Part shown: positions 34,468 to 43,657 of the stretch, piece after piece
Position numbering within the stretch: the stretch's first letter is position 1
How the letters are laid out: every line of letters starts with the position of its first letter
Source: Muribaculaceae bacterium
GTDB lineage: Bacteria; Bacteroidota; Bacteroidia; Bacteroidales; Muribaculaceae
Assembly (NCBI GenBank): GCA_017621225.1
Contig: JAGATN010000013.1
Location: 124,001 to 188,000, forward strand
DNA length: 64,000 nt
Reading direction: 5' to 3'
The notes under the pieces: model-generated
Databases searched by the model: none
The model's input: the letters and a program-made list of their open reading frames with translations, nothing else
What the model was told of the DNA's origin: nothing
Translations under genes and position numbers: made by a program

Positions 34468-35028
34468 ATGACAATGGAACAACCAACGCTTTTCACCATA
34501 GCGGTATTCACGGAAAACCACATCGGCCTTCTGAACCAGCTGTCGATAATTCTTACGCGACGGGCCATAAACATCGAAAGCATCACGGCAAGCCGATGCC
34601 TCATCCCCGAGGTGCACAAAATAACCCTCACCTGTTACAGCGACCCGGTGACCATAGAAAAGGTAGTGAAACAGATCGAAAAGAAAATCGACGTGCTCAA
34701 AGCCTTTTTCTACACCGACGACCAGATTGTGTATCAGGAAGTGGCCCTTTACAAAGTTCCCACGTCACGACTTCTCGACGAGCAGAATCTCGAAGAAATA
34801 ATACGTCGACACTCGGCACGAATACTCGAAATAACGCGCGACTACACAGTAGTCGAAAAGACCGGACACATCGACGAGACCGAAGCTCTTTTCGAAGAAC
34901 TGAAACGATATGATCTACGCCAATTCGTAAGATCGGGACGCGTGGCGATAACCAAATCGCCCATCGAATACGTTGACCGATTCCTTGCCGAGCAAGAACA
35001 ACGCCGACAAAACCTCGACCGACAATGA
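34468..35028 (+). CDS. ilvN: Acetolactate synthase, regulatory subunit
   Basis: 186 residues from ATG 34468; a frame extending back into ilvB is rejected. N-terminal ACT domain (about 5-75, TIAVFTENHIGLLNQLSIILTRR) that binds valine in this family, and the C-terminal small-subunit domain (about 85-170). It activates IlvB and confers feedback control. Overlaps the thioesterase start by four bases (ATGA). Confidence 0.95.
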   Translation: MTMEQPTLFTIAVFTENHIGLLNQLSIILTRRAINIESITASRCLIPEVHKITLTCYSDPVTIEKVVKQIEKKIDVLKAFFYTDDQIVYQEVALYKVPTSRLLDEQNLEEIIRRHSARILEITRDYTVVEKTGHIDETEALFEELKRYDLRQFVRSGRVAITKSPIEYVDRFLAEQEQRRQNLDRQ

Positions 35029-35765
35029 CCACGCCACTGAAAGAATATACTCACGAATATTTTCTTACGGCGGCACAATGCAATGCCCAAAAGGAGTTGT
35101 CGCCACAAATGCTGGTGCAGAACATAATAGAAGTGGCTACCGAGCATGCCAACATGCTCGGAATCGGATTCACGCGTCTTTCGGCCGAAAGAAACATATG
35201 GGTACTCAGCCGACTGACATATGAATTAAAGCGCTATCCGGCAATGCACAATCATTATAGTCTGACCACATGGGTGGAAGATTTCAACCGGCATTTTTCG
35301 AACCGCTGCTTTGAAATTCGCGTAAACGGCAACGAAACCATTGGATACGTGCGCACATTGTGGGCCGCAATAAACATCGACACCCGCAAAGCCGCCGATC
35401 TGACGAGCCTGTCGGACATAACGAATTTCATAAACGACAAGCTTTGCCCCATAGCCCGGCAAAGCCGAATAAAGCCCGACGGCAACCATACCGTGACTAC
35501 CGACTACACGTTTCAGGTGTGCGACATCGACTGCAATCGGCACGTCAACTCGGGGCGTTACGTAGAACTGATAGTGAATCAAAACGATTTGGACGTATAC
35601 GACAATCGTATGATATCGCGCTTCGAAATAGCATTTCACCACGAGGCGCGCTTTGGCGACAAGGTCGACGTAAGATCGGAGAAATCTGACGACACAATGA
35701 TAATTGAAATAGCAAAAGGCACCGAACCGATATGCATGTCGCGCCTTTTTCTATCAAATCGATAA
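35025..35765 (+). CDS. Acyl-ACP thioesterase (FatA/FatB-like)
   Basis: 246 residues, two hot-dog folds. The N-terminal half has the family opening (MLVQNIIEVATEHANMLGIG) and the second half the conserved NRHVNSGRYVELIVNQ, equivalent to the N-x-H-x-N motif of plant and bacterial acyl-ACP thioesterases. It releases fatty acids from acyl carrier protein. Translationally coupled inside the ilv operon between ilvN and ilvC, as in other Bacteroidales to my knowledge, which suggests a link to branched-chain acyl metabolism. Confidence 0.88.
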   Translation: MTTPLKEYTHEYFLTAAQCNAQKELSPQMLVQNIIEVATEHANMLGIGFTRLSAERNIWVLSRLTYELKRYPAMHNHYSLTTWVEDFNRHFSNRCFEIRVNGNETIGYVRTLWAAINIDTRKAADLTSLSDITNFINDKLCPIARQSRIKPDGNHTVTTDYTFQVCDIDCNRHVNSGRYVELIVNQNDLDVYDNRMISRFEIAFHHEARFGDKVDVRSEKSDDTMIIEIAKGTEPICMSRLFLSNR

Positions 35766-35815
35766 AGAAACAAGATTATTTTTACAATTTATTGCGAAAT
35801 TAAATCATAAAGTTG

Positions 35816-35823
35816 TAATTTTG
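35816..35823 (+). promoter_or_regulatory. -7 box TAATTTTG for ilvC
   Basis: TAnnTTTG match 29 bases before ilvC, in an 87-base gap. ilvC can therefore be transcribed apart from the rest of the operon. Confidence 0.68.
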
Positions 35824-35852
35824 CACCAAGACACAATAATAACTTACAAATT

Positions 35853-36896
35853 ATGGCAAAATTAAATTTTGGCGGTGTTGAAGAAAACGTAATCACCCGC
35901 GAAGAATTTCCCTTGGAAAAAGCACGCGAAATACTAAAAGATGAAACCATAGCCGTGATTGGTTATGGCGTTCAAGGCCCCGGCCAAAGCATGAATCTGC
36001 GCGACAACGGCTTCAACGTAATCGTAGGCCAACGTCAGGGCAAAACATTCGAAAAGGCAATTGCCGACGGATGGGTTCCGGGAGAAACATTGTTCAGCAT
36101 AGAAGAAGCTTGCGAAAAAGCGACTATAATAATGTGTTTGCTCAGTGATGCCGCCGTAATGTCGGTATGGCCCAACATAAAGAAATACCTCACAGCCGGC
36201 AAGGCATTGTATTTCTCGCACGGCTTCGCCATTACCTGGAGCGATCGCACCGGCGTTGTTCCCCCCGAAGACATCGACGTAATAATGGTGGCCCCCAAAG
36301 GATCAGGCACCTCATTGCGCACCATGTTCCTTGAAGGTCGTGGCTTGAACTCGAGCTACGCAATATATCGCGACTACACCGGACGCGCGTTCGACCGCAC
36401 CATCGCATTGGGCATCGGCATCGGCTCAGGCTACTTGTTTGAAACGACATTCGTCCGCGAGGCCACATCCGACCTTACAGGCGAACGCGGCTCACTGATG
36501 GGAGCCATCCAGGGCTTGCTTTTGGCTCAGTACGAAGTATTGCGCGAAAACGGTCACACACCCTCCGAAGCATTCAACGAAACAGTCGAAGAACTCACCC
36601 AGTCGCTCATGCCGTTGTTTGCACAGAAAGGAATGGATTGGATGTACGCAAACTGCTCCACTACCGCGCAACGCGGCGCGCTCGATTGGATGGGCCCGTT
36701 CCACGATGCCATCAAGCCGGTGGTTCAGAAACTATACGAAAGCGTTAAGTCAGGCAATGAGGCACAAATTTCAATCGACTCCAACTCAAAGCCCGATTAT
36801 CGCGACAAACTCGAAAAGGAACTTAAAGCACTTCGCGAAAGCGAAATGTGGCAAACGGCCGTTACCGTGCGCAAACTCCGCCCCGAGAACAACTAA
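35853..36896 (+). CDS. ilvC: Ketol-acid reductoisomerase
   Basis: 347 residues. N-terminal Rossmann domain with VIGYGVQGPGQSMNLRDNG (the usual GYGSQGHA altered to a Bacteroidota form) and the NADPH-selecting GQRQGKTFEKA loop; MVAPKGSG and metal-binding acids in the helical C-terminal domain (DLTGERGSLMGA). It isomerises and reduces acetolactate, the second step of valine and isoleucine synthesis. It has an internal promoter and a terminator, closing the ilv cluster. Confidence 0.96.
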   Translation: MAKLNFGGVEENVITREEFPLEKAREILKDETIAVIGYGVQGPGQSMNLRDNGFNVIVGQRQGKTFEKAIADGWVPGETLFSIEEACEKATIIMCLLSDAAVMSVWPNIKKYLTAGKALYFSHGFAITWSDRTGVVPPEDIDVIMVAPKGSGTSLRTMFLEGRGLNSSYAIYRDYTGRAFDRTIALGIGIGSGYLFETTFVREATSDLTGERGSLMGAIQGLLLAQYEVLRENGHTPSEAFNETVEELTQSLMPLFAQKGMDWMYANCSTTAQRGALDWMGPFHDAIKPVVQKLYESVKSGNEAQISIDSNSKPDYRDKLEKELKALRESEMWQTAVTVRKLRPENN

Positions 36897-36943
36897 TCGA
36901 ATCTCAATGCCGTAACAAATCGGCAATCCATAACAAACCTTTG

Positions 36944-36985
36944 AATGGGCTGCGACATCCTACTCCGTATGTCACAGCCCATTTT
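36944..36985 (+). terminator. Terminator after ilvC
   Basis: Stem ATGGGCTG-GACAT/ATGTC-CAGCCCAT with one internal mismatch, loop of ten bases, followed by TTTTAT. Confidence 0.82.
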
Positions 36986-37022
36986 ATAAGCATTTAACAC
37001 GAAAGAATGGAATATTATTTCG

Positions 37023-37030
37023 TAATTTTG
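37023..37030 (+). promoter_or_regulatory. -7 box TAATTTTG for the META lipoprotein
   Basis: TAnnTTTG match; the leader to the ATG at 37116 is about 80 bases and strongly A-rich. Confidence 0.65.
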
Positions 37031-37115
37031 CACCCGATATTTATAACCAACTCATAAAAACACCACAAATAGAAATAATCAACAAAAAAACAACAACCCA
37101 AATAACTAACTAATT

Positions 37116-37586
37116 ATGAACAAACTATCATTATTGGCGCTATCAGCCGCATCGCTGCTGGCATCATGCACAAGCAATAAACAGACCGAATCGACCGAAG
37201 TAGAATCGACCGACACCATTGCCGCCGTCGACCTAAACGGCCAGTGGTACATGGAACGCATTGCCATCAACGATTCCGTATTCGTAAATCCGAGCGAAGT
37301 AGTGCCCGACGTGAAGCAATACATCATTTTCGACGACAGCACCTACTGCGTTCAGACAAATTGCAACTCAATATCAGGCGCTTACATACAGAAGGGCGAT
37401 TCGATAACTCTTTGCGACGGCGCAATGACCGAAATGGCTTGCGAAAACATGGCCACCGAGGATATGTTGCGTAAAGTAATTCCCGCTATCGCCACGGTAA
37501 CGGTAGAAAATGACAGCACCATAACGCTCAACGCCGCACAAACGTCGGAACAGATAGTTCTACGCAAGGCCACCGAGAATAAATAA
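37116..37586 (+). CDS. META domain lipoprotein
   Basis: 156 residues. Lipoprotein signal with LLASC (cysteine 18). The body is a small META/HslJ-like beta domain: GQWYMERIAIN, TNCNSISGAYI and TEMACENMATE correspond to the W-x-L, C-N-x-x-x-G and M-x-C motifs of that family. Members are envelope proteins, some tied to heat or drug stress; the role here is unknown. Followed by a long inverted repeat and purC. Confidence 0.8.
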   Translation: MNKLSLLALSAASLLASCTSNKQTESTEVESTDTIAAVDLNGQWYMERIAINDSVFVNPSEVVPDVKQYIIFDDSTYCVQTNCNSISGAYIQKGDSITLCDGAMTEMACENMATEDMLRKVIPAIATVTVENDSTITLNAAQTSEQIVLRKATENK

Positions 37587-37627
37587 TACAAGTCGTAATC
37601 GACAAAAACGTATTAGACCGACAATCG

Positions 37628-37669
37628 AATATCGCAAATATGGATTGATACATCCATATTTGCGATATT
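37628..37669. promoter_or_regulatory. 17-bp perfect inverted repeat upstream of purC
   Basis: Arms AATATCGCAAATATGGA and its complement with an eight-base loop. The right arm covers the -33 position of the purC promoter and no T run follows, so it may be an operator as well as, or instead of, a terminator for the META gene. Confidence 0.55.
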
Positions 37670-37682
37670 GCGAAATTAGTTG

Positions 37683-37690
37683 TAATTTCG
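37683..37690 (+). promoter_or_regulatory. Probable -7 box TAATTTCG for purC
   Basis: One mismatch to TAnnTTTG, 43 bases before purC. Confidence 0.45.
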
Positions 37691-37733
37691 CATCATTAAC
37701 CACCATTCAACAATCAACATAGTTTTCAAGATT

Positions 37734-38681
37734 ATGGCAACAACATTGGTCAAAACCGACTTTAATTTTCCCGGTCAAGTAAGCGTATATCATGGCAAAG
37801 TACGCGACGTTTACGACATAAACAACGAAACGCTCGTAATGATTGCGACCGACCGCATCTCTGCGTTCGACGTCATACTCCCCGAAGGCATCCCCTACAA
37901 GGGTCAGGTGCTGAATCAAATAGCATCATATTTCCTCGAATCGACAGCCGACATAGTTCCCAACTGGCGACTCGCCACCCCCGACCCAATGGTGACCATA
38001 GGCTTAAAATGCGAAGGATTCAGAGTGGAAATGATTATTCGCGGCTACTTGACAGGAAGCGCATGGCGCGAATATCAAGCCGGCGCGCGCGAACTTTGCG
38101 GCGTGAAGCTGCCTGAAGGCATGAAGGAAAACCAACGTTTCCCCGAACCCATAATAACGCCCACCACAAAGGCCGACGCCGGACATGACGAAAACATATC
38201 GCGCGAAGAAATAATATCTCAAGGCATTGTGAGCGCCGAGGACTACGCCATAATGGAGGACTACACACGCCGCCTGTTTGAACGCGGTTCGAAAATGGCA
38301 GCCGAAAAGGGCCTTATATTGGTCGACACCAAATATGAATTCGGTAAGCATGACGGTAAAGTGTATCTCATCGACGAAATACACACTCCCGACTCATCGC
38401 GCTACTTCTATGCCGACGGCTACGAAGAACGCTTCAAAGCAGGCGAACCGCAGCGTCAACTTTCGAAGGAATTCGTTCGTCAGTGGCTCATCGACCACAA
38501 TTTCATGGGCAAGCCCGGACAGACGGTTCCGGAAATGACACCGGAATTCTGCCAAAGCGTATCGGAACGATACATCGAACTTTACGAACACATCACCGGA
38601 CAGCCGTTCGTAAAAGCCGATGAATCAAACCTTACCGAACGTATAGCAGTCAACACGCTCGACTGCCTCAAAAATTTATAA
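37734..38681 (+). CDS. purC: SAICAR synthase
   Basis: 315 residues. ATP-binding opening [11 protein letters not shown] and [14 protein letters not shown], then [10 protein letters not shown]-type segment and [27 protein letters not shown], diagnostic of PurC. It joins aspartate to CAIR in purine synthesis. The length fits the longer (yeast-like) group. menG follows after 13 bases, so the two are probably co-transcribed. Confidence 0.96.
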   Translation: MATTLVKTDFNFPGQVSVYHGKVRDVYDINNETLVMIATDRISAFDVILPEGIPYKGQVLNQIASYFLESTADIVPNWRLATPDPMVTIGLKCEGFRVEMIIRGYLTGSAWREYQAGARELCGVKLPEGMKENQRFPEPIITPTTKADAGHDENISREEIISQGIVSAEDYAIMEDYTRRLFERGSKMAAEKGLILVDTKYEFGKHDGKVYLIDEIHTPDSSRYFYADGYEERFKAGEPQRQLSKEFVRQWLIDHNFMGKPGQTVPEMTPEFCQSVSERYIELYEHITGQPFVKADESNLTERIAVNTLDCLKNL

Positions 38682-38694
38682 GAAAGGTAATCCG

Positions 38695-39432
38695 TTGAAT
38701 TGCGAAACGATCAATCCCTACGGGGAATCAGACTCTCGTCATAAATCAGAACAGGTGAGAGCAATGTTCGACAACATTGCTCCCGCCTATGATTTTATGA
38801 ACCGTGCCATGTCGTTCGGCATCGACAAATTGTGGCGAAAAAAAGCGGTAAGCATAATCAAGCGCCACGGCGGCAAGAATATGCTCGACGTAGCCACCGG
38901 CACCGGCGACCTGGCCATAAACATGGGCAAGTCCATGCCCGACGCCCGAATAACGGGAATAGACCTCTCGGAAAAAATGATAGGTTGCGGCCTGGCCAAG
39001 ATACGATCGGCCAAGCTCGACGACCGAATACAACTCATGCAAGCCGACTGCCTCGACCTTCCGTTCGACGACGATTCGTTCGACGTCATTACGGTGGCTT
39101 ACGGAGTGCGAAATTTCGAAAAATTACAACAAGGCTACAACGAAATGGCCCGAGTGATGAAACCCGGGGGCATGCTCGTGGTAATAGAATTGTCGACACC
39201 GACGTCGCGTTGGGTGCTTCCGTTCTATAAACTCTACACAAGGCACATAATACCAATGGTGGGGCGCATCGTATCGAAAGATGTGAGAGCCTACACTTAT
39301 CTGCCCGAAAGCATCGCCGCCGTGCCGCAAGGCCATGCCATGCTCTCGCTTATGGAGAAAGCCGGATTCAAACAAACACGCCATTTGCCGCTTACGTTCG
39401 GCACCTGCACCATCTACATAGGCATAAAATAA
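38695..39432 (+). CDS. menG: Demethylmenaquinone methyltransferase
   Basis: 245 residues from a TTG start just after purC. SAM-dependent class I methyltransferase with MFDNIAPAYDFMNRAMSFGID, LDVATGTGDLAINMG (motif I) and the UbiE signature VAYGVRNFEKLQQGYNEMARVMKPGG. It makes menaquinone from demethylmenaquinone, the respiratory quinone of Bacteroidota. UbiE would be the name in quinone-poly species; menaquinone only is assumed here. Confidence 0.94.
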   Translation: MNCETINPYGESDSRHKSEQVRAMFDNIAPAYDFMNRAMSFGIDKLWRKKAVSIIKRHGGKNMLDVATGTGDLAINMGKSMPDARITGIDLSEKMIGCGLAKIRSAKLDDRIQLMQADCLDLPFDDDSFDVITVAYGVRNFEKLQQGYNEMARVMKPGGMLVVIELSTPTSRWVLPFYKLYTRHIIPMVGRIVSKDVRAYTYLPESIAAVPQGHAMLSLMEKAGFKQTRHLPLTFGTCTIYIGIK

Positions 39433-39481
39433 GATAACCAAATTACATTTATATATTGTAAGACATCTAAACAATGTGTTT

Positions 39482-41524
39482 ATGAAAATTACTAAATTAG
39501 CATTCATTATGGCCATAACGCTAAATGCATCAGCAGCAAGCACGGCCGCTGAAGAACATCTCAAGAGCCTCAATCCGGCATATTTCGACAAGAACGTTCC
39601 CGCCGGACAAGACTTTTACATGCACGTCAACAAAGGTTGGCAAGAAGCCCATCCTCTGACTCCCGAATTTGCCAGATACGGCCAATTCAATATTCTCAAC
39701 GACTCAAGCGAAGCGCGAGTAAAAGGCATAGTGCTCAACCTCGGAGCCACCAACCCCGCCCCCGGCACGGTAGCGTTCAAGGTATCTACCATCTACAACC
39801 AGGCCATGGATTCGGCCCGACGCAATGCCGAAGGAGCAAAGCCCATACTCATGGACCTCAAAAAAATAGAAGACACCCCGCATGAAAAGATGGAAGACCT
39901 ATTCATATGGATGCACGGCAACTATGCAAGCCCGTTTTTTAGCGCAGGGCCTCAGGAAGACCTGGCCAACAGCTCCGTATATGCAATGTACGTGGGTGGC
40001 GGCGGCATGGGATTGGGCGACCGCGACTATTATCTGAAGGACGACAAACGCAACAAAGAAGTTCGCGAAGCATATCAGGCCTTGATCGTCAATCAGATGC
40101 GCAATGCCGGCTATTCGAAAAAGGATGCCAACCGCATAATGAAAAACGTGATGAAGATCGAAACGGCCCTCGCCGACTCGGCTTGGACTCGCGAAGAAAG
40201 CCGAAACATACCGGCAATGTACAATCCTCGCTCGTTCGCGCAACTGAAAGAAATGTATCCCGCCATCAACTGGGATCGCTTTTTCATAGAAACCATGGGC
40301 ATCAAGTCGCCCGAAAGCGTGATAGTAACCGAAATAAAGACCGTAAAGCAGGCCAACGACCTCATGGCAAGCCTGACCGATCGCGAAATAAAGGACTATT
40401 ATCTTTGGAAATACGTGAGCCAGGCTGCAAGCATGCTTAGCGACGACTTTGCCAACGCCTCGTTCGAATTCAACAAAGTGGTAAGCGGCGTTCAGGAACA
40501 GCGTCCGCGCTGGAAACGCGCGCTCGGCGCCACCGAAGCAGCAATGGGCGAAGCCGTAGGACAGCTTTACGTAGAGAAGTACTTTCCGCAAAGCTCAAAA
40601 GATTATATGATAAACCTCGTCGAAAATCTCCGCACGGCCCTTGGCAAGCATATAATCAACCTCACATGGATGAGCGACGACACCAAGCTCAACGCCATAA
40701 AGAAGCTTAACGCATTTACCGTAAAGATAGGCTATCCCGACAAGTGGAAAGATTACACCACGCTCGAAATAGACCCTAAGCTCTCGTATTACGAAAACAT
40801 GCACAACGTAAGCATGTGGCACCAAAAGGAGACATACGACAAATGGGGTAAACCCGTCGACCGCTCCGAATGGGGCATGACTCCTCAAACGGTAAACGCC
40901 TACTACAACCCGCTGGCAAACGAAATAGTATTTCCGGCTGCAATACTGCAAGCTCCATTTTTCGATCCAGAAGCAAGCGATGCCGAAAACTACGGTGGCA
41001 TAGGCGTGGTGATCGGTCACGAAATGACTCATGGATTTGACGACCAAGGCCGCAACTTCGATGCCGAAGGAAACATGGTGAACTGGTGGACTCCCCAGGA
41101 TTCTGAAGCATTTGCAGCTCTCACGAAGGGTCTCGTCGATCAGTTCAATGCCGTAGAGGTGCTTCCCGGCGTAAATGCCAACGGCGAATACACTCTTGGC
41201 GAAAACATTGCCGACCAGGGCGGTCTGCGCGTAGCAATGACTGCATTCCTCGACTCGCAGAAGAAGAAAGGCGTCGACATTTCGAAAGCCAAAATCGACG
41301 GATACGACCCGTTGCAGATATTTTACCTCAACTATGCCAACCTCTGGGCACAAAACATACGCCCCGAAGAAATCAGATCGCTGACCACCGGCGACGTACA
41401 CTCTTTGGGCAAAAACCGCGTAAACGTTACGTTGCGCAACTTGGCTCCATTCTTCGAAGCCTTCAACATCAAATCGGGCGACGCAATGTATCGTCCCGAA
41501 GCCGAGAGAGTTATAATCTGGTAA
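39482..41524 (+). CDS. pepO: M13 family metallopeptidase (neprilysin/PepO type)
   Basis: 680 residues from ATG 39482 (a GTG two codons earlier is possible). Signal peptide about 1-20. M13 N-terminal helical domain (DFYMHVNKGWQEAHPL) and catalytic domain with zinc site VIGHEMTHGFDDQG and ENIADQGGLRVA, plus NAYYNPLANEIVFPAAILQ. It degrades peptides in the periplasm or at the surface. Ends at a convergent terminator. Confidence 0.95.
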   Translation: MKITKLAFIMAITLNASAASTAAEEHLKSLNPAYFDKNVPAGQDFYMHVNKGWQEAHPLTPEFARYGQFNILNDSSEARVKGIVLNLGATNPAPGTVAFKVSTIYNQAMDSARRNAEGAKPILMDLKKIEDTPHEKMEDLFIWMHGNYASPFFSAGPQEDLANSSVYAMYVGGGGMGLGDRDYYLKDDKRNKEVREAYQALIVNQMRNAGYSKKDANRIMKNVMKIETALADSAWTREESRNIPAMYNPRSFAQLKEMYPAINWDRFFIETMGIKSPESVIVTEIKTVKQANDLMASLTDREIKDYYLWKYVSQAASMLSDDFANASFEFNKVVSGVQEQRPRWKRALGATEAAMGEAVGQLYVEKYFPQSSKDYMINLVENLRTALGKHIINLTWMSDDTKLNAIKKLNAFTVKIGYPDKWKDYTTLEIDPKLSYYENMHNVSMWHQKETYDKWGKPVDRSEWGMTPQTVNAYYNPLANEIVFPAAILQAPFFDPEASDAENYGGIGVVIGHEMTHGFDDQGRNFDAEGNMVNWWTPQDSEAFAALTKGLVDQFNAVEVLPGVNANGEYTLGENIADQGGLRVAMTAFLDSQKKKGVDISKAKIDGYDPLQIFYLNYANLWAQNIRPEEIRSLTTGDVHSLGKNRVNVTLRNLAPFFEAFNIKSGDAMYRPEAERVIIW

Positions 41525-41592
41525 CGATCGTAACCCGGTCACGTGCTTTGACGAATTACATCGTAAAAAGTCGCTAACACACCTAATACACA

Positions 41593-41630
41593 GAGGGCAT
41601 GTCACTTCGCGAACAGCGTGACATGCCCTC
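41593..41630. terminator. Convergent terminator
   Basis: 13-bp perfect stem GAGGGCATGTCAC/GTGACATGCCCTC with a 12-base loop between the M13 gene and the minus-strand anti-sigma gene. Confidence 0.78.
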
Positions 41631-41658
41631 TCGTTATATCACAACGTAAACGAGGCTA

Positions 41659-42966
41659 TCATCTGGCTCCCAATCCGAACCTCACACCTACGTTCAAGTC
41701 AAAATTAAACGGACGCTCGCCATAAATGGTCGATACCTTGCTGTGATTGTCGAAATAGTACGACACGCCCGGCTCTACATACAGCTTGACATTGCCAAAC
41801 AGCCTGAAATCGACACCGGCTCCACCCTTGAGCGACCATTGCAGCGGGCGCACCCTCGCATCGGTCAATTCGTAACGGTCGGGCTCTCCCATCATCTTGC
41901 GCACAGCCTTGCGCGAACCTTTCAAGCAAATTTCAGACATAGCACCTGCCGACAGATAGAATGAAAAACGGCTCATATCGAGTACCCTGAACCGCATCTC
42001 CAACGGCAACCCAAGGTAATGCAGACGCTGCGTGGCATCATACGAATTAGATCCTATTCCGCCCTTAACGTCCGACAGCAAATATGAATAAACCAAGCCG
42101 GTCGACAAGCTCAGACGCTCCGTAATGCCGTAATCGACCGACACGCCCAAGCGCACCGGCTGACGATGGCTGTAAACCAAATCCGATTCCGACAGCTTCA
42201 TGAGCACCTCCTTATCGATTTTATTCGACGATGACGAGTAATAATCATACGCCGGACGCGGAATGGCCCAAAGGCGATTGCCCTCTTGCGCCCCAACGTT
42301 GCCGCCATCATACGATGTCAGGTTCGTGGCATACGCTCCTACCGATATCTTACCCGATTCGGCGGCGCGCTTAGCCATCTTATTGCCATAATCGCGACGA
42401 ACTGTCGAAACATCACCCATTGCCACTATTTCCTTCACAGTCGTCGGTTCCGAGTTCGACGAATCGGCGGCCTGCGCCCTATTCTTTGCCTTCGCGACAG
42501 GCACAGCCGACCCCGATGCCGACTTAGCAGCTATCGGCACTTCAACGTCGCCATCGCTTTGCGCGGCAAATTTTTTCTTATACGCCGCAATCATATTGCG
42601 CCCGGACGATTTACGCGCCGCAATTCCATTGTCGGCAACCATCGGTTTCGATACGACGCGGTCATCGACATCCGACACCGTCTTGTCAGCCTTGTCGGCA
42701 TCTGGAGCCGATGCCACAAGCCGAACTGGCGACGACACATCGCCACCATCATACAACGTAAACCATCCGACACCCAGAAGCAGCAACAAAACGGCGGCTA
42801 CGGCACCCGACATCATGACGCGCATAACCACGGCCGAACGTCTGCTCTTGGATGCATTGGGGCTAACACGCATACGGCGATCAATATCGCGCCACAATCC
42901 CGGCGGCTCGTCAGCCTCGTAACCGGCCATGCGATTTTTTAATATGTCAAGCCATTTGTCGTCCAT
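41659..42966 (-). CDS. Anti-sigma factor fused to an outer-membrane beta-barrel (Dma-like)
   Basis: 435 residues. The first 33 (DDKWLDILKNRMAGYEADEP, GLWRDIDRRM) look like a short cytoplasmic sigma-binding segment; one membrane helix follows (about 48-72), then a low-complexity Ala/Ser/Lys periplasmic stretch (about 75-240), then a C-terminal PorT-like barrel (about 255-435) with alternating strands ending RFGLGAR, an aromatic-poor but typical last strand. The layout places one chain across both membranes. It starts three bases after the ECF sigma gene. This matches the dual membrane-spanning anti-sigma factors described in Bacteroides thetaiotaomicron; the assignment is by architecture and context. 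Confidence 0.78.
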   Translation of the reverse strand: MDDKWLDILKNRMAGYEADEPPGLWRDIDRRMRVSPNASKSRRSAVVMRVMMSGAVAAVLLLLLGVGWFTLYDGGDVSSPVRLVASAPDADKADKTVSDVDDRVVSKPMVADNGIAARKSSGRNMIAAYKKKFAAQSDGDVEVPIAAKSASGSAVPVAKAKNRAQAADSSNSEPTTVKEIVAMGDVSTVRRDYGNKMAKRAAESGKISVGAYATNLTSYDGGNVGAQEGNRLWAIPRPAYDYYSSSSNKIDKEVLMKLSESDLVYSHRQPVRLGVSVDYGITERLSLSTGLVYSYLLSDVKGGIGSNSYDATQRLHYLGLPLEMRFRVLDMSRFSFYLSAGAMSEICLKGSRKAVRKMMGEPDRYELTDARVRPLQWSLKGGAGVDFRLFGNVKLYVEPGVSYYFDNHSKVSTIYGERPFNFDLNVGVRFGLGAR

Positions 42967-42969
42967 AGG

Positions 42970-43545
42970 TCAAACATAATTTCGCGATTTATAATCATTC
43001 AATTTCTTAGCAAGCAACGCCTTTGCCCTGCTGTATTGTGAAGCTGACGAATTCTCTTTTATATTAAGCATTCGCGCTATTTCTTTGTGCGACATATTTT
43101 CAAACAGATAAAGGTTAAGTATGGTACGATATCCTACCGGAAGCGACATTATGGCACTCTGAATCACGTCGAGCGGTATCGACATTACGTCGGGCGACGA
43201 TTGATCGACCGCCATATCCTCAACCAAACGGTCATCGTCGGGCAGGCTGTCAAAACGCGATACGTGCGATAAATGCTTCAAGGACTCATTTATTACAATC
43301 CGGCTCATCCACGCCCTCAACGAACCCGCACCGCGATGCGTAAACCCCGGCAACGACGAGAATATCTTAAGGAAGCTCTCCTGCAGAATATCATTCACCA
43401 CGTCGGCATCAACGACATACCTCGAGCACAGAGCCGCCAAAGCACCCACATGCATGCGATAAAGCTTCTCCATTGCCTTCCGATCGCCGTGATCGACTAT
43501 GAGGGCCACAAGCTTCAATTCAGATATGTCATCGACACTCGTCAT
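42970..43545 (-). CDS. RNA polymerase ECF sigma factor
   Basis: 191 residues. Region 2 (about 20-95, ALCSRYVVDADVVNDILQES, AWMSRIVINESLKHL) and region 4 (about 125-185, LPVGYRTILNLYLFENMSHKEIARML, SQYSRAKALLAKKL) of an extracytoplasmic-function sigma factor. Linked to the anti-sigma barrel gene by a three-base gap. It is expected to be held at the membrane until the partner senses an envelope signal. No TAnnTTTG box stands upstream; a variant TAAAATTG near 43612 could reflect autoregulation. Confidence 0.93.
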   Translation of the reverse strand: MTSVDDISELKLVALIVDHGDRKAMEKLYRMHVGALAALCSRYVVDADVVNDILQESFLKIFSSLPGFTHRGAGSLRAWMSRIVINESLKHLSHVSRFDSLPDDDRLVEDMAVDQSSPDVMSIPLDVIQSAIMSLPVGYRTILNLYLFENMSHKEIARMLNIKENSSASQYSRAKALLAKKLNDYKSRNYV

Positions 43546-43657
43546 ATATTATATGATGCGCAACCGACACGACAGAGGCTGAATTTCGCGTTATCGTGCC
43601 GGTTTATGCAATTTTACGGAAAAAAGGTCCGGTTTGTCATTAATCAATACATTCGCA

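Noticed and set aside
40595-41605. Minus-strand reading frame of 336 codons
   Set aside because: Antisense to the M13 peptidase including its zinc site; no family resemblance.
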